DNA from: Thermoleophilia bacterium
GTDB taxonomy: Bacteria > Actinomycetota > Thermoleophilia > Gaiellales > JAICJC01
NCBI GenBank assembly: GCA_025928655.1
Contig: JAICJC010000012.1
Span: forward strand, 1-43,840
DNA length: 43,840 bases
Reading direction: 5' to 3'
Positions 7,770-14,981 of the stretch are shown here, in pieces. The notes under the pieces are model-generated. The model saw only the letters and a program-made list of their open reading frames with translations, was not told the DNA's origin and ran no database searches. The translations under genes were made by a program, and so were the position numbers. Positions within the stretch are counted from its first letter, which is position 1, and each line of letters opens with the position of its first letter.

Positions 7770-9020
7770 CTACCCGGCGGGTCGGTCCCTCGGCCGACGC
7801 ACCGCTACGGCAGGCTGGCGGTAGACCTCTCCGGCGCGCATCACGAAGTCGACCTGGGCGGTGGCGGCGATGTCGTCGAGCGGGTTGCCCGGCATGGCGA
7901 CGATATCCGCGCAGGCGCCGGCTTTGATGACGCCGATGTCGTCACGGGCGAGGAGCCGGGCGGCGACGGAGGTGCCGGCCATGAGGGCTCGGAGCGGGCT
8001 CAGGCCGGCGTCGACCATCGCTTGGAACTCGAGGATGCCGTGGCTGAAGGGGAACATGCCGCAGTCGGTGCCGAAGGCGACGCTCGCGTCGCTGGCCGCG
8101 ACGAGCCGTTGCGACTCGACGATCTGCTTGTTGTCCCGGCTGAACTTCCAGATCGCTTGACACGGCAGGGTGCCCGCCTGGAGCTCGCCGAGATCCTCCT
8201 GGGTCATCTGCATGGTGGGAACGATGAAGGTGTCGCGGCCCGTCGCCATGTCGACGGCCTCCTCGTCGATCAGATAGGCGTGCTCGAGGCTGCGGGCGCC
8301 GAAGCGAATCGCCTGCTTGCACGCATCAGCGGCGCCGGTATGCACCGCGACCGGCATTCCGAGCAGTTTGGCGGTCGAACAGAGCGCCTCCATCTCGTCG
8401 TCGAACCACGTAGGACGCGCAGGATCGTCGCCGACGCTGAAATAGCCGCCGGCGTTGGCGGTCTTGATCCAGTCAGATCCGAAGGCGTGCTCACGGCGCA
8501 CCAGCCTGCGGATTTCCGCGACGCTGTCCGCCAGCGCCGACACCGGAAGATCCCAGCGTGGGGCATAGAACCCTCGCAGATCGCCGTGGCCGGCCGAGGC
8601 GCTGATGATGTGTGCGGCGACGATCAGCCGCGGCCCCAACATCAGCCCGGCGTTGAGAGCATTCCGCAGGTCAACCGTCGGGAACTCCGGGTCCATGCTG
8701 CCGAGATCGCGCAGAGTCGTGAATCCGTACCCCAGGTACTCGCGTGCGAGGCTGAGCCCTTTCAACGCCTTCGCAGCGGTGGACGCGAGCGTCTGTCGGG
8801 CGAGGTCGGAGGCGTCCATCGTGAGGTGTACGTGCGTGTCGATGAACCCGGGGCTGACCGTTCGCCCGGACAGGTCGATCACGTCGGCATCCGCAGGGCG
8901 CTGCACCGAGCGGCCGACCTCGGCGATCGCGCCGTCGCGGACCAGAATCTCAGTCCGACCGGCGAGCTCCTCGGAAACGCCGTCGAACAGAGCTCCGCCC
9001 ACCAGCAGCGACGCGGCCAC
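7770..9020 (-). CDS. Metal-dependent amidohydrolase (imidazolonepropionase/prolidase-like)
   Basis: The 416-residue protein starts with an N-terminal beta strand region (LLVGGALFDG) and then shows the amidohydrolase metal motif DTHVHL. DWIKT carries the candidate bridging Lys, followed by the metal ligands in PVAVHTGAADACKQ and SLEHAYLIDE and the catalytic Asp in AFGTDCG. The closing GVIKAGACADIVAMPGNPLDDI is typical of this superfamily. It hydrolyses an amide or cyclic amide bond in the cytoplasm; the substrate cannot be told. The ORF track extends it to 498 residues, but the extra N-terminus is an out-of-frame remnant of an NADH dehydrogenase. GTG 9020 is preferred because TAGCTT lies 7 nt before it and the domain begins right there. 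Confidence 0.88.
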   Translation of the reverse strand: MAASLLVGGALFDGVSEELAGRTEILVRDGAIAEVGRSVQRPADADVIDLSGRTVSPGFIDTHVHLTMDASDLARQTLASTAAKALKGLSLAREYLGYGFTTLRDLGSMDPEFPTVDLRNALNAGLMLGPRLIVAAHIISASAGHGDLRGFYAPRWDLPVSALADSVAEIRRLVRREHAFGSDWIKTANAGGYFSVGDDPARPTWFDDEMEALCSTAKLLGMPVAVHTGAADACKQAIRFGARSLEHAYLIDEEAVDMATGRDTFIVPTMQMTQEDLGELQAGTLPCQAIWKFSRDNKQIVESQRLVAASDASVAFGTDCGMFPFSHGILEFQAMVDAGLSPLRALMAGTSVAARLLARDDIGVIKAGACADIVAMPGNPLDDIAATAQVDFVMRAGEVYRQPAVAVRRPRDRPAG

Positions 9021-9027
9021 GGACCAG

Positions 9028-9033
9028 AAGCTA
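9028..9033 (-). promoter_or_regulatory. Putative -10 box TAGCTT of the amidohydrolase gene
   Basis: On the minus strand TAGCTT is followed by 7 nt and GTG 9020, the leaderless layout seen repeatedly in this window. It falls inside the decayed NDH-2 remnant. Confidence 0.45.
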
Positions 9034-9039
9034 GCACCC

Positions 9040-9354
9040 GGCGCTTCGAGGCGAACTCGTCGTCGCCGAGGGAGGACTGCTGGGTGCCGGCGGCCACGGT
9101 CAGGGTGTCGTACGGAACCGTCGACTCTCGTCACCGTGCGCGCGTCGAGATCGACGTCCATGACATCGTCGAGCATGACCGTGGCATTGCGCCGTTGGCG
9201 AAGGACCACCGCGGATCGGCGGCGCGATCGCGCCCTCCGAGGATCCCTTCCGCGACCTGGTAACAAGCGGCTGGAACAAGTGGTACGGGTTGCGATCTAC
9301 GACCGCGACGGCGACCGGTGCGCCCGGCCGGAGTTGCTTCGCGGTGACCAACAC
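9040..9354 (-). pseudogene. N-terminal remnant of a type II NADH dehydrogenase in three frames
   Basis: Three adjacent fragments on the minus strand line up with the start of NDH-2. One has PVAVAVVDRNPYHLFQPLV, the strand after the FAD-binding loop; it runs on with GAIAPPIRG. The second has VVLRQRRNATVMLDDVMDVDLDARTVTRVDGS. The third, around 9050-9115, has VPYDTLTVAAGTQQSSLGDDEFAS, the conserved YDxLVVAAG segment. Each fragment is in a different frame. The very N-terminal GxGxxG and everything after about residue 110 are missing. The remnant is cut by the amidohydrolase start. It is not functional. Confidence 0.75.
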
Positions 9355-9388
9355 GCCGAAGCCCGCGCCCGGCGTCGAGCGACTGCTC

Positions 9389-10021
9389 TCAGCCGCCCGA
9401 TCGGTGCTCCGGGGGTGCAGCAGCGATCGCGGCCTCGGCGGCGCGATCCAGGGCGCTTGCGATCCACTCGACGAGCGGTGTTCCGGCCGTCTCAGCGGCG
9501 GTGGTCCAGCGGAGTATCTGTTCTCGACGGGCAGCGAGAGCCACGGCTACAGATGCGTGATCTGGGCCCGCACCGAACGCATGTCGTAGCTCGTGCCGCA
9601 ATTTCCGACGCGACCAGTGCTCACCCGCACATCGCGCTAGCCAGGCGTCGGCCTCCTCGTCAGGAAGTGACGCGAGTTCGGCGTGGTGTCCGAAACTCAC
9701 ACGATCGTCACGCCGAGACGGAGCGAACCGCGACGCGATCCAGGCGTAGTTGCGCAAGGTCTGGTAGTCGAGCCCCGTCATCGCCAATGCGGCCTTATAC
9801 CGCCCCGGGTAGAAGCGTCGGCCGAAGGCTAACCAGTCGCCGATCCACCACGCAGCCGAATCCGTGATCGTGGCGATCCGGCGGCCGATCTCCGCCCACT
9901 CCTCGAACTCCAGCCCGCGGCGGAGGTAGAGCGCGTTGCGTTGAGCCCGACTGTTGCAGCCGGCTGGCAACGGCACTCCGGCCGTCGTATCGACCTGGTG
10001 CGCGGCTCCGATCGTCGTCAT
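9389..10021 (-). CDS. LmbU family transcriptional regulator
   Basis: The core LRRGLEFEEWAEIGRRIATITDSAAWWIGDWLAFGRRFYPGRYKAALAMTGLDYQTLRNYAWIASRF, followed by RVSFGHHAELASLPDEEADAWLARC and SRRKLRHELR, is the conserved pattern of LmbU-type regulators. These are known from actinobacterial antibiotic clusters as DNA-binding activators with a helix-turn-helix. The tail after about residue 165 is Ala-rich and less conserved. I chose ATG 10021 (210 residues) over the TTG at 10111 because the latter adds a Cys-rich segment not seen in the family. There is no antibiotic cluster here, so its target is unknown. A decayed universal stress protein gene is divergent from it. Confidence 0.8.
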   Translation of the reverse strand: MTTIGAAHQVDTTAGVPLPAGCNSRAQRNALYLRRGLEFEEWAEIGRRIATITDSAAWWIGDWLAFGRRFYPGRYKAALAMTGLDYQTLRNYAWIASRFAPSRRDDRVSFGHHAELASLPDEEADAWLARCAGEHWSRRKLRHELRHAFGAGPDHASVAVALAARREQILRWTTAAETAGTPLVEWIASALDRAAEAAIAAAPPEHRSGG

Positions 10022-10104
10022 GGCGAGGCCCCCCCGGAGATCCGCAATCGATCCCTCCCAAGTGCCCATCCTTGCCACACAGGAATCGAGATCGCAACAC
10101 AAAC

Positions 10105-10588
10105 TTCGCAAATTGCGCCGTTTTTCCTCGGTGTTAGCGAGAATTTGACCATTTCTCGGTTGAAGCAGCGGCTGCCTTCCTGCCGGCTGATGCCCAAGTC
10201 ACGATCCTGCACGTCGCGCAAGAGGCGGTCGCTCGCGGTGCTCGTCATGGGCTGCTGGGACGGAGGCATCCATCCACGGTCAAGCAGTTGCGCAACGCAT
10301 CGTCGCAAGCGTCCCTTGCGTTGCTGGCTGCTGCACGGACGTTGTTCGGACGAGCGGTCGAGGTCGAAGCACGCGCCGGTCGGGTTGAACACGAGGTCAT
10401 CGCGGCTGCAGAACACCTGGACGTTCTCATAGCCGGGCGTGATGGTGAGAAGGCGCCGCCCGGGCCCACGGAGCACCAGCCCCACGACGCGCTTCATCAT
10501 CGACCACGCGCCGTGTGCGGTCCTGCTTGTCTGGCCTGAATCGGCCGTGTGCCGTGCGGCCGGCGACGCGCGCGCTCGCGCCGGGTAG
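10105..10588 (+). pseudogene. Universal stress-like protein in three frames
   Basis: The sequence reads PFFLGVSEN in one frame. From about 10141 a second frame gives FDHFSVEAAAAFLPADAQVTILHVAQEAV, continuing through VEVEARAGRVEHEVIAAAEHLDVLIAGRDGE. From about 10468 a third frame gives GPRSTSPTTRFIIDHAPCAVLLVWPES to the stop at 10586. Together these form one universal-stress fold: first strand, helix, second strand, a helix with E-V-I-A-A-A, then the closing phosphate-loop-like segment and final strand. At least two frameshifts are needed. It is divergent from the LmbU-type regulator and probably dead. Confidence 0.7.
10107..10117. promoter_or_regulatory. Palindrome CGCAAATTGCG between divergent genes
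   Basis: The perfect arms CGCAA/TTGCG around one A lie upstream of the LmbU-type regulator and at the start of the broken stress-protein gene. Autoregulation by the LmbU-type protein is a possibility only. Confidence 0.3.
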
Positions 10589-10609
10589 GTTGTCTATCTG
10601 ACGGGGAGG

Positions 10610-11048
10610 TACGCTCAGGACCGCTGCAAGGGAGGCCACCCAGGAGAGTGCGGGCAATGAAGGCGGCGAGACGATTAAGGGCAACCCCGAAGCGTTCAAG
10701 AACATTGGCTTCCGTCCGGTGGTGGGCGTTGAGATCCAGCCCGAGCGCGACATGGCGACGAGCGTGCTTGGCCAGGACATCTCGCTGCCAGTCGTAATTT
10801 CCCCGGCTGCAGCTCAGGCCATCCACCCGGACGGCGAGGTCGCGGTGGCGGAAGGCGCAGCACGTGCCGGTACCGCGATCGGCCAGAGCAACTTCGCGTC
10901 TTCGGACTTCAAGGATGTCGCCGCTGCGAATCCGAAAGCGTTCTTCCAGCTTTACTGGTCCGGGTCGCGCGACGTCATCCAGGCTCGGGTCGGGCGCATG
11001 CGGAGCTATGGCGCCAAGGGCCTGACCCTGACCTTGGACGCCACGATG
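10610..11048 (+). pseudogene. Truncated FMN-dependent alpha-hydroxy-acid dehydrogenase (MftD-like)
   Basis: One frame reads GNEGGETIKGNPEAFKNIGFRP, ERDMATSVLGQDISLPVVISPAAAQAIHPDGEVAVAEGAARAGTAIGQSNFASSDF and ANPKAFFQLYWSGSRDVIQARVGRMRSYGAKGLTLTLDATM. This is the first half of the FMN-binding TIM barrel of the lactate oxidase/glycolate oxidase family. The wording is closest, as I remember it, to pre-mycofactocin synthase and its relatives. The protein stops abruptly near 11048, where the oppositely oriented deaminase gene begins, so the catalytic His/Arg half is missing. The N-terminal start is also unclear. No other mycofactocin gene is present. The subfamily assignment is uncertain. Confidence 0.7.
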
Positions 11049-11421
11049 ACCCCTCGGTCGACGCGAGGTCGACGATCTCGACGCCATGCTCCGCGAGCCA
11101 CGCTTCGCCTCCCTGGAAGTTGACGGACTCGCCGATCACCACCCTCGGGATTCCGAACTGGCGCACGAGCCCGCTGCAGAACCTGCAGGGAGCGAGGGTC
11201 GTGACCATGACAGTGTCGCGATAGCTCCGCCGGCGGCCGGCGTTGCGGAAGGCATCCGTCTCGCCGTGAGCGGAGGGGTCGTCCTGCTGCACGCGGCGGT
11301 TCCGACCGCTGCCGAGCAAGGTTCCGTCGGATCGGAAAAGCGCCGCTCCGATCGGGATGCCGCCCTCAGCGAGGCCGCTTCGCGCCTCGGTGATCGCCAC
11401 CCCGAGCATCTCCCGATCGGT
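10975..11421 (-). CDS. Nucleoside/cytosine deaminase, C-terminally truncated
   Basis: The protein has the zinc deaminase pattern SAHGETDAFRNAG (His ligand and catalytic Glu) and LAPCRFCSG (two Cys ligands), followed by GIPRVVIGESVNFQGGEAWLAEHGVEIVDL. This is very close to the yeast-type cytosine deaminase family. Those enzymes continue for 25-30 more residues in a C-terminal helix that closes the active site. Here the similarity ends at about 11059, and the frame runs into the antisense of the truncated hydroxyacid dehydrogenase for 26 foreign residues. Activity is doubtful. The start GTG 11421 (VTDREM) is preferred to ATG 11466 from the domain boundary. Confidence 0.75.
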   Translation of the reverse strand, partial: TDREMLGVAITEARSGLAEGGIPIGAALFRSDGTLLGSGRNRRVQQDDPSAHGETDAFRNAGRRRSYRDTVMVTTLAPCRFCSGLVRQFGIPRVVIGESVNFQGGEAWLAEHGVEIVDLASTEGSSWRPRSGSGPWRHSSACARPEPG

Positions 11422-11466
11422 CACGGGTTCAGAGCTAGCAGGACTGGGCTGCGGGCCTGGCCTCAT

Positions 11467-11930
11467 ACGAGCGGGAGATACCGGCGGACGTCCTCAGCGT
11501 GCGCGGTCCGCCGCGCCGGCTTCGCGGATCGCGGTGGGTGCCTTCGCCATAGGGCGGGAACGGCGTCGCTGCGGCTCTTTCGTGAGCGCCGGGTCGTTCT
11601 GGCTGCGGACCGTCCTTCGCCGCCCAACCGAGTTAGCGGCCCGAGGACGCACAGGTACACGGACGGGATCCGCGCCGTCGGATGATCAGCGAAACTCATC
11701 CTGTTCCTGCCGTCGCAGGCGCTTTCCTGATCCCGGGTGCGCGAAGAACGCCAGCGACCGGGTCTCGCGTTTTCGGCGGCAGCCGTTTCACGGGGGAACG
11801 CGACGACATTGGACCGCGGTCGGCGCGATCGGGTCGCGAGCTGGTGCGTGTGCTTGACTGTGGCCATGCGTGCCCTTCCGTCCGCGTGGCCCTGGAGCGT
11901 GCCTCCTGAGTGGTGGCGGTTTGGATGTGG
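11467..11930. other. Gap without a recognisable gene
   Basis: ORFs cross this stretch on both strands but are Arg/Ser-rich, mutually overlapping and match no family I know. No repeats or RNA genes were seen. Confidence 0.4.
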
Positions 11931-12093
11931 AGGAGCTCGCGTCGGAGATCGTGCGGCTGAACCGAACCGCTAAGCCTCTGGCGGCATTTCTCGACGCCCG
12001 CATCGCCCTCGGCCGGGGGCCACGGTCGCTGCCTCGGCTCGACGCTGCGGATTGGGACGATGCGCAGTACAACCTGCAGGTGCCTCCGAGATG
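11923..12093 (+). CDS. Possible small hypothetical protein
   Basis: The frame reading VEELASEIVRLNRTAKPLAAFLDARIALGRGPRSLPRLDAADWDDAQYNLQ has a natural amino-acid mix (alternating acidic, basic and hydrophobic residues) unlike the surrounding noise. It ends at TGA 12091-12093. A TTG near 11923 could start it, giving about 56 residues. I do not recognise it. The sequence suggests helices with a C-terminal Trp-Asp segment. It precedes the STAS gene on the same strand. It may be a remnant. Confidence 0.35.
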
Positions 12094-12644
12094 AGGACGG
12101 TCACCCTCGGCGCTACGCCGAGGCGTCGGCCGCGTCACTCCGGACTTCTCGGTCGGCGATCGCCGTTGCGCCGACTGCGGCGCCAGCGACCACCGGTCCG
12201 GCGACTGTCAGCATCGACACCCGAAACGCGTCGGTGGACGCGTCGCGAAGGGCGGGCGCGGTCTACTGGTCTCATATCTTCCATCGGCGGGTCGAAGCGC
12301 CCCCGGTCTGCCTTGTTGCGCTCGAAGGAGAGCACGACCTGTCGACGAGGCCGGATCTCGACAACGTCCTCACGGAGGCCCTAGCGGGTGGCGACCCAGT
12401 GATCGTGGACCTCCGACGCGCGACTTTCGCCGACGCGTCGATCCTCAGCGCGATCATCACGGCCAAGAACGCGGCGGGCCGACGCGGGCTCGCGGTGGTG
12501 CTGCCGAGTGAGGGCGAAGTCCGGATGCTGTTCGAGCTCGTTGATGCGCGGGCGGTGCTCTTGACATTCCCGACCCCGGACCTTGCGGTTGAGTGGTGCT
12601 ATCCAATGGCGCCGGTGCGGCAGCGGAGCGAGAGGCTGGAGTAG
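12060..12644 (+). CDS. STAS-domain protein (anti-sigma factor antagonist-like), no phosphoserine
   Basis: The STAS domain occupies about residues 78-185: VCLVALEGEHDLSTRPDLDNVLTEALAGGDPVIVDLRRATFADASILSAIITAKNAAGRRGLAVVLPSEGEVRMLFELVDARAVLLTFP. Such proteins switch sigma factors by binding RsbW-like kinases. The regulatory Ser that follows the conserved Asp in the DSSGL loop is Ala here (FADASIL), although a Ser follows it. The first 75 residues have no coding character, and the true start is probably later than ATG 12060, but no good start with a ribosome site is visible. The motif GEHDLST is shared with the second STAS protein at 16782. Confidence 0.75.
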   Translation: MRSTTCRCLRDEDGHPRRYAEASAASLRTSRSAIAVAPTAAPATTGPATVSIDTRNASVDASRRAGAVYWSHIFHRRVEAPPVCLVALEGEHDLSTRPDLDNVLTEALAGGDPVIVDLRRATFADASILSAIITAKNAAGRRGLAVVLPSEGEVRMLFELVDARAVLLTFPTPDLAVEWCYPMAPVRQRSERLE

Positions 12645-13390
12645 CTCAGCCTCGTCAGGCGGCAATTGAGCGGAGCTCAAGCAGCCACCGCTGCGCGTAT
12701 AGATCCCGTCCAGGGCGCCAACACAGATTCCCGGGGGGCCGTCGTTGTAGTGTCTTGCGGGACGGATCGCTGTGGCACGGGCCGGCGGGTGGCTCGTCTC
12801 GCCCTCCCGCACCTTGCCCACCACCGACGACGTGGCGAGGGCCGTTGGGTGCCTCCGACGACGACCGGGCGCATGACGAGCGTCCTCGGCTGCCTCTCTG
12901 AGCGGACACGTCATCCTGGCCGGAACGGCGATGGGAGCACGCGTCGCGTCTGGCATCACGAGGCCCGGCGCCACCAACTACGGTGGATACCGCGCCCCAA
13001 CGGGCCAATCAACAAGGGATGATGGCGAGCAGGACCCGAGAACGAGCTCCATCCCAGGCCAGGTCGAGCTCGAAGGTGACGAGTCCACATTCGAGGACGC
13101 CGAAATCACGCAAAGTCGGTCTGGCAGTGGGGAACAGGCGATGGCGTCCTGGGCGCTCATGGCTCGTTGGTACCAGGTTTCCGGCCGACGCACGGGGAAT
13201 CTCGCGATTTGTCCCGACGACTCGGTGCCTCGTCTCTCCTCACTGATCTCCAACGGGTTTCTCAACCGGGTGGGGTGAGACGATCTGCCCCCAGGGCAGC
13301 CGGGCCAACCGCTCACGACGCAGCGACCCGTCAAACCGGTGAAGCGAGCCACGCGCAGGGCAGGGCAGTGGGGCGCCCTCCCATCGGGGC
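12645..13390. other. Gap without a recognisable gene (746 bp)
   Basis: ORFs of up to 124 codons are present on both strands, but none has a recognisable domain, and their composition is that of random high-GC frames. No tRNA, CRISPR or clear palindrome was found by eye. Confidence 0.5.
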
Positions 13391-13963
13391 TCAGGTATGC
13401 GGCAGCAAACCATCAGCAGGGGCCGGATAGCAGGGTAGACCGTCTTCGGCGACGACCATGAAGTCGGTCGCGCGGTGGGCCGCCTCGCGACCGCCGGGCA
13501 TCAGGTGACGCACATCCCATCCGCGCAGCACGAGCAAGTCGGCGAGGACGCGACGGTGACAGCGCCACCACTGAGCCTCGGCGCACATGATGGCAACCCG
13601 TCTGCGGGACGCCAGCTGCTCAAGCCGCGCCGCCCCGCCGGCGAACTCGGGCGACCGCAGATGATCGGCGTAGCCGCGGAACCCGGCGATCCGCCAGCCG
13701 TCGTTGCACGATCCCGTGAGCGCCTTTCGCCGCCCGCCGAGCGCGCCGATGTGCTCGTAGTCAAGTCCCTGTTCGGCGAGCGCCGCCGTCAACGGGCGGG
13801 CGCCGTATTGCGGTTGGCGTCGCGACTCCGGAAACCGGCGCACGTCGACCACCTGCTCTACCCCGGCAGCGCAGACCAGCTCCAGGAAGGTCTCGATCGG
13901 ATGCGTCGAATGCCCGACCGTACGAATCGGCGGCCCGGGCGACGGCGCAGACTGGCCGAGCAT
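13391..13963 (-). CDS. DUF488 family protein
   Basis: The 190-residue protein shows the DUF488 signatures. TVGHSTHPIETFLELV is near the N-terminus. VVDVRRFPESRRQPQYGARPL, YEHIGALGGRRKAL and NDGWRIAGFRGYADHLRSPEF lie in the middle. IMCAEAQWWRCHRRVLADLLVLRGWDVRHL lies near the C-terminus. The family is widespread, soluble and of unknown function; the Cys-Ala-Glu and WRCHR motifs suggest an active or metal site. I moved the start from 13984 to ATG 13963 because TACGCT lies 7 nt upstream and the conserved part begins soon after. It is flanked by gene-poor DNA on both sides. Confidence 0.88.
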   Translation of the reverse strand: MLGQSAPSPGPPIRTVGHSTHPIETFLELVCAAGVEQVVDVRRFPESRRQPQYGARPLTAALAEQGLDYEHIGALGGRRKALTGSCNDGWRIAGFRGYADHLRSPEFAGGAARLEQLASRRRVAIMCAEAQWWRCHRRVLADLLVLRGWDVRHLMPGGREAAHRATDFMVVAEDGLPCYPAPADGLLPHT

Positions 13964-13970
13964 GTCTCTG

Positions 13971-13976
13971 AGCGTA
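13971..13976 (-). promoter_or_regulatory. Putative -10 box TACGCT, leaderless start of DUF488 gene
   Basis: TACGCT is followed by 7 nt and ATG 13963 on the minus strand, with no ribosome site between them. Confidence 0.5.
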
Positions 13977-14742
13977 GATCGCACGCACCGGGGACGAGCC
14001 GGGTCGAACCTGGCCGACGCCGAAACCAGCCGCCGATGCTCGTCGGCGACCTCGGTGCGATCCGCCGCCTCGTGCAGTGCGTCGCGGGGGGAGACCCTCG
14101 GCGGCCCGCGTCTGTCGTCGGGCGTTAGGTGTAAGGCTGCGGGTGTAAGGCGTCCCGACGGTCATGCGCCGAGACGCTCGGTGGAGTCCCCGGGCGGGTT
14201 TACGCAGTGCCCGACCAGCAGGGCGAACGCGCCAGGGCCGTGACGATCGCCGGCGCCGGCTGCGCATCTCCGACGCCCCGGAGGGCTCTGGGTCGTGCGC
14301 CCATGGGTCCGTATGGTGACGACGACGACTCGAGCTCGCATCCGTGAACATACTGGTCCCGGGTGCCAACAATGCCACCAGATGTGCACTGTACGCAACG
14401 CGGGTGTCCCGCCGGCGGGACAAGCTCAGCGGGAGAGAACACCTTGTGAAGTGATGCTCGACCGGATCCATCGGTCGTCGACAGCTTTCCGACCGACCAC
14501 CCTCCGCCAACATGAGGTGGTGAATCCGTGCATGCGGAACTTGAGTCCAATTCCGCCCTTTGGCGTGGATCCTCAAGGGGATCGTCGGTCAACTCGTGGT
14601 TGGTGTCCTCCTTTTGGGTCGACGGCGGTCGGCGCTCCGTCGGAGAGTCGGCCGGCCGGCGTCGACGAGCGCGTCCCCCGATGGCCGACCCCGAATCACC
14701 GAGCGTCTCTACACCACGTTACGGGACTCGTCATCGGCGCTC
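13977..14742. other. Gap without a recognisable gene
   Basis: The region between the DUF488 gene and the sugar dehydrogenase promoter holds no supported gene. The 18-bp palindrome at 14405-14422 is the only clear structure. Confidence 0.5.
14406..14421. repeat. Perfect 16-bp palindrome, copy 2
   Basis: GTCCCGCCGGCGGGAC, extending to 18 bp with flanking T/A, is identical in its core to the copy at 5855-5870. Confidence 0.7.
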
Positions 14743-14771
14743 TTGACAGGGCGGATGCCGTGGGCTACGGT
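14743..14771 (+). promoter_or_regulatory. Sigma-70-type promoter TTGACA-N17-TACGGT
   Basis: A perfect -35 hexamer TTGACA (14743-14748), a 17-nt spacer and TACGGT (14766-14771) lie on the plus strand upstream of the sugar dehydrogenase gene. Transcription would start near 14778, giving a leader of about 200 nt. Confidence 0.65.
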
Positions 14772-14981
14772 CGAGGCTTCCATCGGCGGTTGTCCCACCA
14801 GCACCGTCGGAGATGCGTACCCGGCTCGGGATTCGCCGCTGCGATCGCTAGCGGTTCCGGCGGCATCGGCAGGATTTGGGCCTGACAACTGGTGGGCGTC
14901 GGTGAGACTCTGACTCGAGCGGCCGTTGGGCTGCGGGTCGACGGCTGTTCGGGTGTCCTTCACTAGGTAGGGAGGTTCGCC

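Noticed and set aside
7770-9266. Amidohydrolase with an 80-residue N-terminal extension
   Set aside because: The extension matches an out-of-frame NDH-2 remnant, and a leaderless start fits GTG 9020.
10610-11048. Part of a mycofactocin cluster
   Set aside because: The fragment resembles MftD, but no mftA, mftB, mftC or mftE gene is present and the gene is truncated.
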